This document shows positions 8,038-16,896 of a stretch of DNA of 64,000 bases, piece after piece. How positions within the stretch are numbered: the first letter of the stretch is position 1; each line of letters begins with the position of its first letter. The stretch is from Desulfitobacterium hafniense DCB-2. Lineage in GTDB: Bacteria > Bacillota > Desulfitobacteriia > Desulfitobacteriales > Desulfitobacteriaceae. The position numbers and the translations under genes were made by a program. Below the pieces are notes generated by a model. It had not been told where the DNA came from, searched no databases, and saw nothing but the letters and a program-made list of their open reading frames with translations. The stretch covers positions 1,202,501-1,266,500 of the forward strand of contig NC_011830.1 of assembly GCF_000021925.1 (NCBI RefSeq), given 5' to 3'.

Positions 8038-10705
8038 CAAGAATCAGGACATAGCCCGCATCGCCCTCCACGCGGATCTTCTGGCCGGTTCTGATTTTTT
8101 TGGTGACATCCGTTATTCCCACCACAGCGGGGATGCCATACTCCCTGGCTACCACGGTCCCGTGGGTGAGCAGGCCGCCGACTTCCATGACCAAACCGGA
8201 AGCGTTAATAAAAAGAGGAGTCCAGCCGGGATCTGTAAAGGGAGCGACTAAGATCTCCCCCTTGTTGACAGAGGCTTGGGCAGGGTCGGTGACTACCCTG
8301 GCGATGCCCTCAACCCTCCCCGAGGATACAGGCATGCCGATCAAGGAGCCGACGGGAAGATCTTCTCTCTGGTAGCTGGCCTTAGGCTCTTCGCCGTCGC
8401 TGGTTAGGAGGCGGGGAGCACTGAGCTTCTTATAGTGGCGGTACTCTTCTTTCCTTTGCTCCACCAGCCCGGTGAGGCTGTGGTTATCCTGTATGGCTTG
8501 ATAAAGCTCCCAAAAGTTCACATAGAAAATATCTTTTTCGGTTGCCAGCAGACCTTTTTCTACCAGGTATTTGGCTTCGGCTAAAAAGGCCCGCTTACAA
8601 AGCAGGATCAGTTTCATGATCAAATATTTAGGATGTTCACGGACAGGCAGATAGTTGCGGACTATTCTAATCAGCCTGCGGACAAGCTTGGCTTTCAGCC
8701 GGCCATGTTTGTCCGCCACTTCCTTAACCAGATCATCCGCCGCCTTCAGGGCTTTTTCCTTGGTAAGCTGGTATTCCTGGCGGTGAATGCCTTCCGGAGC
8801 AGAATGGACGATGGCCAGAATGGATTTGGCTAAAGGCTCGGGATGCTCGATCCAGCGGTCCTTGGCCATATCGATCTCACCGGCGGCCCGCATATCGTAT
8901 TTGGCCATAAAAGTGCGGAAGGCTTCCTTGAAGGTTTCGTGCCCGGGGAGGTTATGAATACGAGTGAACAAGGTGCCGTAATCTTCATTTTCAAACTCAT
9001 GAATTAAATCAGGGGAGCGGCGTACCTGATCAGCCAAATCGCCGATGAGAAGCCCCATTTCTGTAGTGATATTTCCTTCCAGCCCGGTGACAAGGATACT
9101 GGTGTAGTTCCGGCTTCCCAGCAGTTTTTCTTCCCAATGCTCCAGAGCCTTGAAGCTTACGATGGCCGGTATCAGTCTGGGCAGGAGATTTTTGAAATCA
9201 GCTGTAAAATCTGCCGTTCTCCTGATCGCTTCCAGTCGGTCGGTGCCCGGCTTGGCTTGCTCTATGGCCTTTTCAGCATCCCTGACCCGGTTTTCAATAT
9301 AGTCATGGATAGATTGGATAGCACCCTCGGGCCTCTTGAAAAGAATGGCTTGGATAGCCTTAAAGACAATAGGCTTAAAAAAGCTTTTAAAAGCTTTAAC
9401 CGTTTTTTCATCCTTTTTGATACGACCGGTAAAGCCGGGCCGGTTGATCAGTTCAGCCATGGCCTCGGCAGCCAGAGCGTCCACATTTTTAAAGAAGAGA
9501 GGAAAGGCTTTGCGGGCGGTTTTAAGAGCCAGGATTTCACTGATATCGATATAAACCCTGCCGGCCGCCTCTTTGACCCGCTGATACTCTTCAGCACTGC
9601 GGGTGCCTTTGTCAAAGGGAAGCATCAGCCGCAGCATATCAATGCCGAGAGGGGAAATAGGATCGGTCATAACCTGAATATGATTTAAGGAAACATAGAC
9701 ATGCAAGGCATCATCTTGGGGGAGGGGCGTGGGGAGAGGATAGAGGGAGGTGATGGCCCGGCTCTGCAGAATGCTCAGAGTCGGCGAACCATCGGCAGAA
9801 AGCCCGGAGCTCAGGCACCACTCGATGTCCTGGGGGCAGCCGTAGTGCTGTTCGATAGCTTTACCAAGTTCGGCTAAGTCCTGAATCAGAGAGTCATCAA
9901 GAACTTGACGGGTGGCTTTTTCCCCTGTGATTGCCACTTTTTCGGTTCCGCCGCCCGGGACGGGCAGGATAGCCAGCTTTTTCTCGGCGATGGATTTGCT
10001 CTGAATCTGGCCTGATGCTTTATTAAAGGTATAGATATCCGGTGAGACAAGTCCGGAGACAAGAGCCTCCCCCAGGCCATAGCCGGCATCGATGGAGATA
10101 AGACCCCGGTGTCCGGACACCGGATCGGCAGTAAACATAATTCCGGATACTTCGGGAAAAATCATCTTTTGAACCACCACGGACATATAGACCTTTTCCT
10201 GGTCAATGCCGTTTTGCATACGATAGAGGATGGCTCGATCCGTAAACAGCGAGGCCCAGCAATTGCGAACAGCATCCAGAATTCCTTCTTCCCCCTTGAT
10301 ATTCAGATAAGTATCCTGTTGACCGGCAAAGGAGGCGAAAGCCAAGTCCTCAGCGGTGGCGCTGGAACGGACGGCATAGTAGTGTTGTGCCCCTGATTTT
10401 TGCAGAGCATGGAGGACGGCTTCTTTGACAGACTGGGGAATCTCCGCCATCCTGAGTCTTTCCCGAATGGCTGAGCCAATGGTCTTAATCGTCTCTAAGC
10501 CGGCGTCTTTAATGGTTTCAGCTATATAGGCAGGGAGGTTATTGGCCCTAAGGAACTCTTGGTAACTTGCGGTGGTTACGCAAAAACCATAGGGTACAGG
10601 AAAGCCTGCTTTGGTCATTTCTCCAAGGTTTGCTCCTTTTCCGCCAACGAGTGGCAGATCCCTTTGATCAATATCATTAAAGAATAAAGTGTAATGCTCT
10701 TCCAT
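8030..10705 (-). CDS. Rifampicin-phosphotransferase-like PEP-utilising enzyme
   Basis: An 891-residue protein. The N-terminal third is the ATP-grasp pyruvate-phosphate-dikinase domain (LVGGKGANLGEM ~18-29, VRSSATAEDLAFASFAGQQD ~111-130, LQSRAIT ~311). A long middle region follows. The swivelling phosphohistidine domain is at the extreme C-terminus (GGLLTHGTVVAREYG, catalytic His ~848). Genuine PEP synthase has the His domain in the middle and a C-terminal PEP barrel, which is absent here. Order and length match rifampicin phosphotransferase (as I recall, ~867 residues with His ~42 from the end). The likely reaction is ATP-dependent phosphorylation of an antibiotic or similar small molecule. 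It sits between a TetR repressor gene and a drug exporter gene. Confidence 0.82.
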   Translation of the reverse strand: MEEHYTLFFNDIDQRDLPLVGGKGANLGEMTKAGFPVPYGFCVTTASYQEFLRANNLPAYIAETIKDAGLETIKTIGSAIRERLRMAEIPQSVKEAVLHALQKSGAQHYYAVRSSATAEDLAFASFAGQQDTYLNIKGEEGILDAVRNCWASLFTDRAILYRMQNGIDQEKVYMSVVVQKMIFPEVSGIMFTADPVSGHRGLISIDAGYGLGEALVSGLVSPDIYTFNKASGQIQSKSIAEKKLAILPVPGGGTEKVAITGEKATRQVLDDSLIQDLAELGKAIEQHYGCPQDIEWCLSSGLSADGSPTLSILQSRAITSLYPLPTPLPQDDALHVYVSLNHIQVMTDPISPLGIDMLRLMLPFDKGTRSAEEYQRVKEAAGRVYIDISEILALKTARKAFPLFFKNVDALAAEAMAELINRPGFTGRIKKDEKTVKAFKSFFKPIVFKAIQAILFKRPEGAIQSIHDYIENRVRDAEKAIEQAKPGTDRLEAIRRTADFTADFKNLLPRLIPAIVSFKALEHWEEKLLGSRNYTSILVTGLEGNITTEMGLLIGDLADQVRRSPDLIHEFENEDYGTLFTRIHNLPGHETFKEAFRTFMAKYDMRAAGEIDMAKDRWIEHPEPLAKSILAIVHSAPEGIHRQEYQLTKEKALKAADDLVKEVADKHGRLKAKLVRRLIRIVRNYLPVREHPKYLIMKLILLCKRAFLAEAKYLVEKGLLATEKDIFYVNFWELYQAIQDNHSLTGLVEQRKEEYRHYKKLSAPRLLTSDGEEPKASYQREDLPVGSLIGMPVSSGRVEGIARVVTDPAQASVNKGEILVAPFTDPGWTPLFINASGLVMEVGGLLTHGTVVAREYGIPAVVGITDVTKKIRTGQKIRVEGDAGYVLILDE

Positions 10706-10717
10706 AACGTGACCTCC

Positions 10718-11323
10718 TTAAGCTTTAGCCCCACTTAAAAGCACTTCAATGAGCTGCTCCCGCAACTGCTCCAGCTCTGCAGGTTCCTGAACAAACTGGC
10801 AGGAGATGAAATAATTTACGGTGATAAGCTGAAAATTCCTGGCTAAAACCAGAGTCGGGATGTCCTTCCTCACTTCCCCGTTTTTTTGAGCTTCGGCAAT
10901 CATATTGAGAATGACCTTCTCTAACCCACTGCGGTGGGGATGATTGAAAGGATTGGCTGAGGGAATATTAAAAAGGGTCTGCATCCTGAAACTTAAGTAG
11001 ATGGCTGTCAGCTCCGGATCTTTGCCGAAAAAATCATGTCTGAAATCCAGCAAGAGCCGAAGCTGTGCTGCGATTCCTCTGTGCTCCTTGAGTTGAGCCT
11101 CCATCTCCTCGCCGAAATCCATGATGGCAGATTGAACATAGGCACTGAGTATGGACTCCTTATTTTCAAAGTAGTTGTACAATGTGCCTTTGGAAATATC
11201 GGCGTTTTCAGCGATTTCTTCCATAGAAGTTTCCGGGAAGCCTTTCGCCCTGAATAGTTCCAGGGCACAGTGGATGATGCTTGATTTGGTTTCTTCTTTT
11301 TTGCGTTCTCTTCTATTCATCAT
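10718..11323 (-). CDS. TetR-family repressor of the phosphotransferase/efflux operon
   Basis: A 201-residue regulator. The TetR helix-turn-helix spans ~10-55 (LFRAKGFPETSMEEIAENA, then ISKGTLYNYFENKESI). The remainder is an all-helical ligand-binding and dimerisation domain. It is the first gene of a leftward operon, 12 bases ahead of the phosphotransferase-like gene, so it probably autoregulates and controls the whole operon. Two near-identical palindromes at 11351-11364 and 11387-11400 lie just upstream and are the obvious operators. Two ATGs in tandem (11323 and 11320) are possible starts behind GGAGG. Confidence 0.9.
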   Translation of the reverse strand: MMNRRERKKEETKSSIIHCALELFRAKGFPETSMEEIAENADISKGTLYNYFENKESILSAYVQSAIMDFGEEMEAQLKEHRGIAAQLRLLLDFRHDFFGKDPELTAIYLSFRMQTLFNIPSANPFNHPHRSGLEKVILNMIAEAQKNGEVRKDIPTLVLARNFQLITVNYFISCQFVQEPAELEQLREQLIEVLLSGAKA

Positions 11324-11350
11324 GTCTCGGTAAAGCCTCCCTAATGATTA

Positions 11351-11400
11351 TATACTATAGTATATTTTTATCCTTATGACTAATATTATACTATCGTATA
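11351..11400. promoter_or_regulatory. Duplicated 14-bp palindrome, candidate TetR operators
   Basis: TATACTATAGTATA at 11351-11364 is a perfect palindrome. TATACTATCGTATA at 11387-11400 differs by one base. The centres are 36 bp apart. They sit 28-77 bases upstream of the TetR start and about 130-180 bases upstream of the divergent PadR gene. Placement and duplication suggest cooperative repressor binding over the leftward promoter. Confidence 0.7.
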
Positions 11401-11477
11401 GAAATATTAACAATAATAATAGTGCAAAAAATAACTGATGAAAAAATAATTGATGAGAAAGTGTCTGTCATATTACT

Positions 11478-11506
11478 TTGACACACATAGTAATGTGTGA
11501 TACGTT
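11478..11506 (+). promoter_or_regulatory. Promoter of the PadR operon with embedded palindrome
   Basis: TTGACA (11478-11483), a 17-base spacer and TACGTT (11501-11506). The spacer is largely the inverted repeat CACACAT-AGTA-ATGTGTG (11482-11499). PadR proteins typically bind ATGT/ACAT-rich palindromes, so this is a plausible autoregulatory operator. Confidence 0.6.
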
Positions 11507-11528
11507 ATATATCAAGAGGTGAGAGTCT

Positions 11529-11900
11529 ATGGCAGCAACAATTTCTACCGATCTTATTCGTGGGCATACGGATACCGTTATTTTAAATGTTTTGCGCCAA
11601 GGGGATAGTTATGGCTATGGGATCTATAAGACGATAATTGAGCTCAGCGGCCATCAATATGAACTGAAAGAGGCGACTCTCTATACAGCTTTCCGGCGCA
11701 TGGAACAAGAAGGTTGTATCGTTTCCTATTGGGGAGACGAAACCTCCGGCGGCAGAAGAAAATATTACCGGATTACAGATAAGGGTTTGGAAACTTACGA
11801 GAAAAATATCAAGGATTGGTGCCTGGCGAAAAAGATATTGGATAAGTTGGTTCTTAATAGGATAGATCAGGAAGGAATGGGTGGACATGAGACAGACTGA
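11529..11900 (+). CDS. PadR-family transcriptional regulator
   Basis: A 123-residue PadR winged-helix protein (GHTDTVILNVLRQGDSYGYG ~12-31, ATLYTAFRRMEQEGCI ~50-65, GGRRKYYRITDKGLE ~75-89). It is a short PadR without a long C-terminal helix domain. The start is ATG 11529 behind AAGAGGTGAGAG. Its end overlaps the next gene, a PadR / membrane-protein coupling common in Bacillota, in which PadR represses its own operon. A palindrome within the promoter is the likely operator. Confidence 0.92.
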   Translation: MAATISTDLIRGHTDTVILNVLRQGDSYGYGIYKTIIELSGHQYELKEATLYTAFRRMEQEGCIVSYWGDETSGGRRKYYRITDKGLETYEKNIKDWCLAKKILDKLVLNRIDQEGMGGHETD

Positions 11901-12546
11901 ACACGAGTTGGAGCATAAAATCTCAGCCTATATCGACGCTTTATTCGCCGGAGTGGGGGCAAGTCAGCAGCTCTTTGATCTAAAGGAGGAGATAACGACC
12001 AATCTGAATGAGAAAACCTTAGACTATAAAAATAGGGGGATAAGTGAAGACCAGGCGTTTAAGGAAGCGATCGTGTCCTTAGGGGATTTGAGCGGTTTGG
12101 TGGCGGAGATGCGGCAGATTGGCCAGGATAAAGCAAAACAAGCCGTTTATTCCACCATGACGGCAAGAATTTCTCTCGCCGGAACTATAGCAGGGTCGCT
12201 GATAATTTTATTTGGATTTTTTAATGTTGCTATGTTATACTTCATGAAGCTGGATGCTGTTAGTATATCAGGGTCAGGAATATTTATCGTTGCCGGTGGT
12301 GCCCTGCTGACATACAGCCTATTGACCAGAGAAACCCGCCAAAAGTATGCTATGAATAAGATAAGAGCAGGGCTTTATGCTTTGTCGGTGGGACTGCTGC
12401 TCTTTGGTATGTTTTCGGCTGCAGTTGCCGGATTTGCTACAGGGGAAGTGTTTATTGCCATAGCTTCACTGATGATGTTTTTTCTCGTCGGCTTTGGTGT
12501 GTTCCTGTTTTTGATTTTGACCGGACCGGATCGCCGTAAAAGATAG
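11881..12546 (+). CDS. Membrane protein with permease-prefix-like N-terminal domain
   Basis: About 221 residues. The first ~80 form a soluble helical domain (LEHKISAYIDALFAG, LKEEITTNLNEKTLDY, SEDQAFKEAIVSLGDLSGL) of the kind placed before permeases or in DUF1700-like proteins next to PadR genes. Four hydrophobic segments follow (about 95-120, 128-150, 165-185, 192-215). GTG 11881 and ATG 11887 are both possible starts after GGAAGGA. It overlaps the PadR gene by 20 bases, so it is probably the repressor's regulated partner. Function unknown. Confidence 0.8.
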   Translation: MDMRQTEHELEHKISAYIDALFAGVGASQQLFDLKEEITTNLNEKTLDYKNRGISEDQAFKEAIVSLGDLSGLVAEMRQIGQDKAKQAVYSTMTARISLAGTIAGSLIILFGFFNVAMLYFMKLDAVSISGSGIFIVAGGALLTYSLLTRETRQKYAMNKIRAGLYALSVGLLLFGMFSAAVAGFATGEVFIAIASLMMFFLVGFGVFLFLILTGPDRRKR

Positions 12547-12569
12547 TAACTGCGGAGGTGTTTCGAACC

Positions 12570-13133
12570 TTGTATGTTTATCTTGTGTTTTCGAAAACAG
12601 GCACATGGCTTTCCAGGGTTCTGACTCTTTTTACTGGGGAAAAATATGTTCATACATCCATCAGCCTTGACCATGACTTGAAAACCATGTATTCTTTTGG
12701 ACGGGTTACGCCCAACAATCCATTTTCTGCCGGCTTTATTAGAGAAAATTTTAATAAGGGTGTTTTTTTAAAAAAGAGCAATTGCGAATGTATTGTTTAC
12801 CGGATAAAAATCAATGAAATTCAACACGCGATGTTGATCAATGAACTGTCTCGGTTTATAGCAGCCGACCAATTCTTAAGATATAATTTTCTAGGGCTGT
12901 TTACTGCCGCCATGAAAATCCCCATGCGCAGAGAAAATCACTACTTCTGTTCTCAATTTGTTTCTGAGCTGCTCATGAAGATTAATTTATTGCAAAATCC
13001 GTTTCCGCCGGAACTGACTAAACCCATGGACTTGTATCACATCGAAGGTAAAGAAGAAATTTATCAAGGATTTACCTGGCAATTTGGGGCAGCATCTTTA
13101 GGGAGTGCTAATCGGGGGTGTGTTGCGAAATGA
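12570..13133 (+). CDS. YiiX/YaeF-type permuted papain-like (NlpC/P60 superfamily) protein
   Basis: About 187 residues. FSKTGTWLSRVLTLFTGEKYVHTSI has the His of the permuted NlpC/P60-like fold. NHYFCSQFVSELL (~132-144) has the catalytic-type Cys (C-S-x-F-V). In the permuted family the His motif precedes the Cys motif, as here. Such proteins are thiol hydrolases or acyltransferases acting on lipids or peptides. The GTG at 12558 lies inside the Shine-Dalgarno (CGGAGG 12553-12558), so TTG 12570 is the credible start. It is 23 bases after the membrane gene and probably part of the PadR operon. Confidence 0.7.
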   Translation: MYVYLVFSKTGTWLSRVLTLFTGEKYVHTSISLDHDLKTMYSFGRVTPNNPFSAGFIRENFNKGVFLKKSNCECIVYRIKINEIQHAMLINELSRFIAADQFLRYNFLGLFTAAMKIPMRRENHYFCSQFVSELLMKINLLQNPFPPELTKPMDLYHIEGKEEIYQGFTWQFGAASLGSANRGCVAK

Positions 13134-13302
13134 ACTATTTCATTGCGCAGCAGCCCCTTTTTACGTGGAAGGTGTAACCTCATTTATTTTAATCGTTAGC
13201 ATTAAAAAATCATATTGAAAGAATAGAGGACTTTTGCAGAGAAATGTCAAAATTGTGTATACATTAATCATTGTGGTTACTTTCACATGATGGGGGTGGA
13301 AA

Positions 13303-14493
13303 ATGAATAATCGCTTAATGAATATATCTACCATCGGGAGTTCCCAGGCAGTCGCTGATGAATTGCACCGAGTCACCTCTCTATACTTTGGACATAAAGT
13401 CCAGATGAGAAACAAATATTATATCAAAAAGGTTCCGGCCAATTTAAACGACGATCTTTATATTGTCCTTCCCACAAGGGTGGAGGAAGCCTCTAAATAT
13501 GTGGTCAGACAAAAGATCTTCCCTCTGGAGCTCGTTCCCGAAGACCTTTTTTACATAAGAGTTGCCCGCCTTCCCGCAGGAGCCAATGTGGTGATCTTTA
13601 ACAATAACGGTTCCCAGGCCAAAGCCATAGAGCAATACCTTCATGAGCATGAGGTCGACCATGTAAATTATAGTCTTCTCCCATTTACTGAGATGACTAA
13701 TGATCAGGCTAAGGAAATATTGCAGCAAGCTGATTACATCGTTGGCATGCAGGGCTATGTAGGGCCTAAGGGAGTTCTCTGGACTCATTACGGACAATAC
13801 TTTGATAAACATAGGGTATCTATTATCGGATTTAATCGGGCCATTAAACCTGAGGATATACTGCATCTGACCGAAAAGGTGGTAGAATTTAATTTTAATC
13901 AAATACTGTCCAACACCCAAGGGATCAGCTTTGACTTAAATGCTCATATTCAGGAAGTTATGAGTTCAATGGAAGGTATCGTGAACTTTATGCAGGATAC
14001 GAATTCAAGTATCCATGAAGCCCACGACCGCATCCAGAGGCAAGTGGAGCGTATCGACGAAACCATTGAAGTTACCAATGATCTCAATACCAATACCCAG
14101 AAGATTGATGAGCTGATTAATACCATCAAACAAATATCGGATCAAACCAATCTGCTGGCTCTTAATGCAGCTATTGAAGCAGCTCGTGCCGGAGAAGCGG
14201 GGAGAGGCTTCGCTGTGGTCGCCGATGAAGTAAGAAAGTTGGCGGAAAGAAGCAAGCAATCCATCCAATTCATCCAGCAGCTGGTTGCCAATATAAAACA
14301 AACCAATCATCGCACCGTTCCTTTGCTCCACTTCTTAGCCGGAGAAATTAAGGACATGGATGGAATTATTAACAAAATACTCAATAGCTCCACAATCAAT
14401 CAAACGGAGGCCAAATCCATATCGGAAGCCTTGAATCGTGTTACGAAGATCAGTGAGCAACTGACCAATGAGTTTATAGCCTTTAGTTTCTAG
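13303..14493 (+). CDS. Soluble methyl-accepting chemotaxis protein
   Basis: A 396-residue receptor with no membrane segment. Residues ~1-190 form an alpha/beta domain that begins MNISTIGSSQAVADEL and contains ADYIVGMQGYVGPKG, a sensory module I do not recognise. The signalling hairpin (KQISDQTNLLALNAAIEAAR, then GFAVVADEVRKLAERS) is at ~275-320. The C-terminal helix is short and no CheB/CheR pentapeptide is seen. It would sense a cytosolic signal and feed the chemotaxis array. Start ATG 13303 follows GATGGGGGTGG. Monocistronic. Confidence 0.88.
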   Translation: MNNRLMNISTIGSSQAVADELHRVTSLYFGHKVQMRNKYYIKKVPANLNDDLYIVLPTRVEEASKYVVRQKIFPLELVPEDLFYIRVARLPAGANVVIFNNNGSQAKAIEQYLHEHEVDHVNYSLLPFTEMTNDQAKEILQQADYIVGMQGYVGPKGVLWTHYGQYFDKHRVSIIGFNRAIKPEDILHLTEKVVEFNFNQILSNTQGISFDLNAHIQEVMSSMEGIVNFMQDTNSSIHEAHDRIQRQVERIDETIEVTNDLNTNTQKIDELINTIKQISDQTNLLALNAAIEAARAGEAGRGFAVVADEVRKLAERSKQSIQFIQQLVANIKQTNHRTVPLLHFLAGEIKDMDGIINKILNSSTINQTEAKSISEALNRVTKISEQLTNEFIAFSF

Positions 14494-14608
14494 TGATTTG
14501 AATTCCAAAAAACGGATGAAGAAAATCGTCAGATAGAAACATCCCCTCCCGTCTTATATACCAGTAGCAGCTATGATGCTTCGAGGTATTGGAATGGGAG
14601 GGGATTCT

Positions 14609-15226
14609 ATGTTTAAATTTAAAATTTCTAGAACTTTGATGTTGGGGATGTGCTTGACTCTGGCCGCTTCCGCTCCGGTGTATGCAAGTGAAGACAGAGA
14701 TATGGGCCAGGTTTCAGGTGTCCAGCCGGCCCTGGCGAGCATGATGGTTGAACCCAGTGATCCGGTGGTAAGCCCTGGGCAAGAAGTTGATCCGGCACTG
14801 GCGGAACTGAACAAAGGGATCTATCAATTTATCTTCGAGGAACATCGCGGTGAGTTCGGGGACAAGGGGTTTTCTGTCACTCATACCGGCCTTATGAGTG
14901 ATTATGTAGAGATCGGCATTCAGCCTTATAGTGAAGAAAGTGCTCAATATCTTTATGATAGGTTCGGTAAGGAAAAGGTGAAAGTGGTTGAAGGGGAATT
15001 CGCTTCGCCTTTAGCCGCAGCTGCAGGCGGAGCTGAGCCGGCTGTGAATCCTCTGGCTTCCGGTGGGGAGACAAGGAATGAGGCGCAGGCGGAGGGTGTT
15101 TCCGCTAAAAGTGACGAGGCTCAAGGAGAAGGTTCCGACGCTATGCTTTATGGATTAGGTGCTGCGGTAGTTCTGGGAGGAGGGGCTTTTGGAGTAAAGC
15201 GCACTCTTTCCCGGAGCAAAAAATAA
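14609..15226 (+). CDS. Secreted protein with C-terminal membrane anchor, unknown function
   Basis: About 205 residues. It has a typical signal peptide (MFKFKISRTLMLGMCLTLAA, cleavage probably after VYA). The middle is acidic and Pro/Gly/Ala-rich, and AMLYGLGAAVVLGGGAFGVK followed by RTLSRSKK forms a C-terminal membrane helix with basic tail. No LPxTG motif is visible, so it is not an obvious sortase substrate. The ATG at 14609 is chosen because GGGAGGGG lies just before it; an earlier in-frame ATG at 14573 has no such site. The lipoprotein gene at 15300 follows on the same strand. Confidence 0.7.
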   Translation: MFKFKISRTLMLGMCLTLAASAPVYASEDRDMGQVSGVQPALASMMVEPSDPVVSPGQEVDPALAELNKGIYQFIFEEHRGEFGDKGFSVTHTGLMSDYVEIGIQPYSEESAQYLYDRFGKEKVKVVEGEFASPLAAAAGGAEPAVNPLASGGETRNEAQAEGVSAKSDEAQGEGSDAMLYGLGAAVVLGGGAFGVKRTLSRSKK

Positions 15227-15299
15227 TCCCAGTGAAAAGAGTAAAAGAAATGGGGATGGAGATACTCTCTGTTAAGAAGAACTACCGAGGTGATGCACA

Positions 15300-15935
15300 G
15301 TGTTTAAGAGATTCCTGATTATTTTGGCTTCAGTGCTTTTACTGGCGGGTTGTGCGGCCAAGACGCCCCAGGATCAAAATGCTGATCTGGATAAACCCGG
15401 GCAGCAGGTAGGGACGGATTTGCCGGTCGGGGACCAAGGACAGACAGGCCCTGGTGTAGGACAAGGTAACGAGACAGAACAAAGTGCCAGCCTGGGAAAC
15501 ATCCATCTGGGCGATCCCTTCAGCCAGGCAGAGAAAATCTTAGGCAAGGACTATCAAGAAACTTTCTATGATGAGCCTGGGCATTTCCCTGAAGCCTGGT
15601 ACAGCAGAGAGTATAAGCAAGGCATCAGGCTCATTGTCGGAAAAGATTCCGGCAAAGTGCTGGAGATTGACGCTATTGCCGCGGACTTCGCCACCAACCT
15701 CGGTGCCAAGGTAGGAGATACCGCTGAGAGAATTAAGGACGTGTATGCTGACAAATACAAACCCTTTGAAAGCAGACATGGTGAAGGACCTCTGGAAGGC
15801 TTCTATCTGCTGGAGGATGGTCAGCTCATGATCTTCGACTATAACAGGGAAGATAACCAATTGGTCAATACGAATGTGAAGCCGGATTCTAAGGTGGAGA
15901 TGATCAGGTTGACCCAATCTCAATATCTGGATTAA
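15300..15935 (+). CDS. Lipoprotein of unknown function
   Basis: A 211-residue exported lipoprotein. The start is GTG 15300 behind CGAGGTG. The signal peptide ends in the lipobox LLAGC (Cys ~18), followed by a low-complexity Gly/Gln/Asp linker (~20-65). A compact domain follows (LGNIHLGDPFSQAEKILGKD, then VGDTAERIKDVYADKY ~130-145) that repeats a 'small step, then lid' pattern seen in periplasmic proteins. I cannot name it. It probably sits on the outer face of the membrane. A clean terminator follows. Confidence 0.75.
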   Translation: MFKRFLIILASVLLLAGCAAKTPQDQNADLDKPGQQVGTDLPVGDQGQTGPGVGQGNETEQSASLGNIHLGDPFSQAEKILGKDYQETFYDEPGHFPEAWYSREYKQGIRLIVGKDSGKVLEIDAIAADFATNLGAKVGDTAERIKDVYADKYKPFESRHGEGPLEGFYLLEDGQLMIFDYNREDNQLVNTNVKPDSKVEMIRLTQSQYLD

Positions 15936-15951
15936 AGGCGATAAACAGGCG

Positions 15952-15982
15952 AAAACGCATCCGCAATTTGGGATGCGTTTTT
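15952..15982. terminator. Bidirectional terminator after the lipoprotein gene
   Basis: AAAACGCATCC / GGATGCGTTTTT flank an eight-base loop. A-run and T-run on both sides suit the convergent gene at 16048. Confidence 0.9.
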
Positions 15983-16047
15983 GTTTGGAAACCAATCCGC
16001 CAAACCATAATATATTAAAAATAGGGGAGGGAGAGAGTTTTCACGAT

Positions 16048-16701
16048 CTATTCAGCATTACGCCCGGACAGCCTGGCTCCCAGGTCAAAGGCTTGCCGGC
16101 AATCCTGAGGGAATCGCTCTTGGCGCACCTGGGCTTTATGCTGCTCATTAAATCGAGAGGCTTCATAGTTGGAGTAGTTGTCAAACTGATAGGTATCTGT
16201 GGCCAGGAGATATTCGGAAGGTCCATTAAGGAGTTCGAGGCTGCGGGCATTGGCTTTAAAAACCGCTTCGTAACCAAGCTGAGGCAGGAAATCTTCGGGA
16301 ACATTCATCGTGTAGATAAAACCTGAGGCCACTTTTCTTGGGAAAAAAGTACGCTGGCCTTCATTATAGGAAAGAAGGGAGAAAAACAGCCGCTCCAGGA
16401 AGGAGCGCATTGCTCCGGTGACATTGCCAAAGTAAATGGGCGAACCCAGCAGCAGGGCATCGCACTTCAGCACTTCTTCCAAAAGGGGGGTCAGCTCATC
16501 TTTAAGGACACAATGCCCTATCCGGCTGGAGTTCTTGCGTTTGCACCCAAAGCAGCTGATGCATCCTTTATAATTCAGATCATAAAGATGAAACAGGTCT
16601 GTTTCGGCACCTACAGATTGCGCTCCTTCAAGGGCTTTATGCAATAATGTAGCCGTGTTCCATTGCTTGCGGGGGCCGCCATTAACAGCAATAACCTTCA
16701 T
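16048..16701 (-). CDS. Flavodoxin-fold NAD(P)H-dependent FMN reductase / iron-sulfur flavoprotein type
   Basis: About 217 residues. The N-terminus KVIAVNGGPRKQWNTATLL is the FMN phosphate-binding loop, and GSPIYFGNVTGAMRSFLERL (~88-107) is the second flavin loop. CISCFGCKRKNSSRIGHC (~47-64) carries the cysteines found in iron-sulfur flavoprotein relatives. It would transfer electrons to an unknown acceptor. An upstream TTG at 16707 is possible, but ATG 16701 is well spaced from GAGG and is preferred. Confidence 0.85.
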   Translation of the reverse strand: MKVIAVNGGPRKQWNTATLLHKALEGAQSVGAETDLFHLYDLNYKGCISCFGCKRKNSSRIGHCVLKDELTPLLEEVLKCDALLLGSPIYFGNVTGAMRSFLERLFFSLLSYNEGQRTFFPRKVASGFIYTMNVPEDFLPQLGYEAVFKANARSLELLNGPSEYLLATDTYQFDNYSNYEASRFNEQHKAQVRQERFPQDCRQAFDLGARLSGRNAE

Positions 16702-16896
16702 AGTCAATACCTCAACTCCTTATGTTAATGGGTTTGCTTAATTGAGCAGTAATTTACCTTCACTTCTATTATATTAGGGAGAGTCTTAAAAACAAAGGTT
16801 TGCAATTATGAGCAAGGATGTTTATAATACTGAAAAGAAGTGAATAACTGGATGAGGTTTTCAGGAGAACAGGGTAAGCTAACCATGATGAACTGA

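Noticed and set aside
8030..10705. Calling the gene PEP synthase (ppsA)
   Set aside because: The phosphohistidine domain is at the C-terminus and no PEP-binding barrel follows, which is the order of rifampicin phosphotransferase.
12558..12569. GTG 12558 as start of the YiiX-like gene
   Set aside because: That codon lies within the Shine-Dalgarno; TTG 12570 is correctly spaced.
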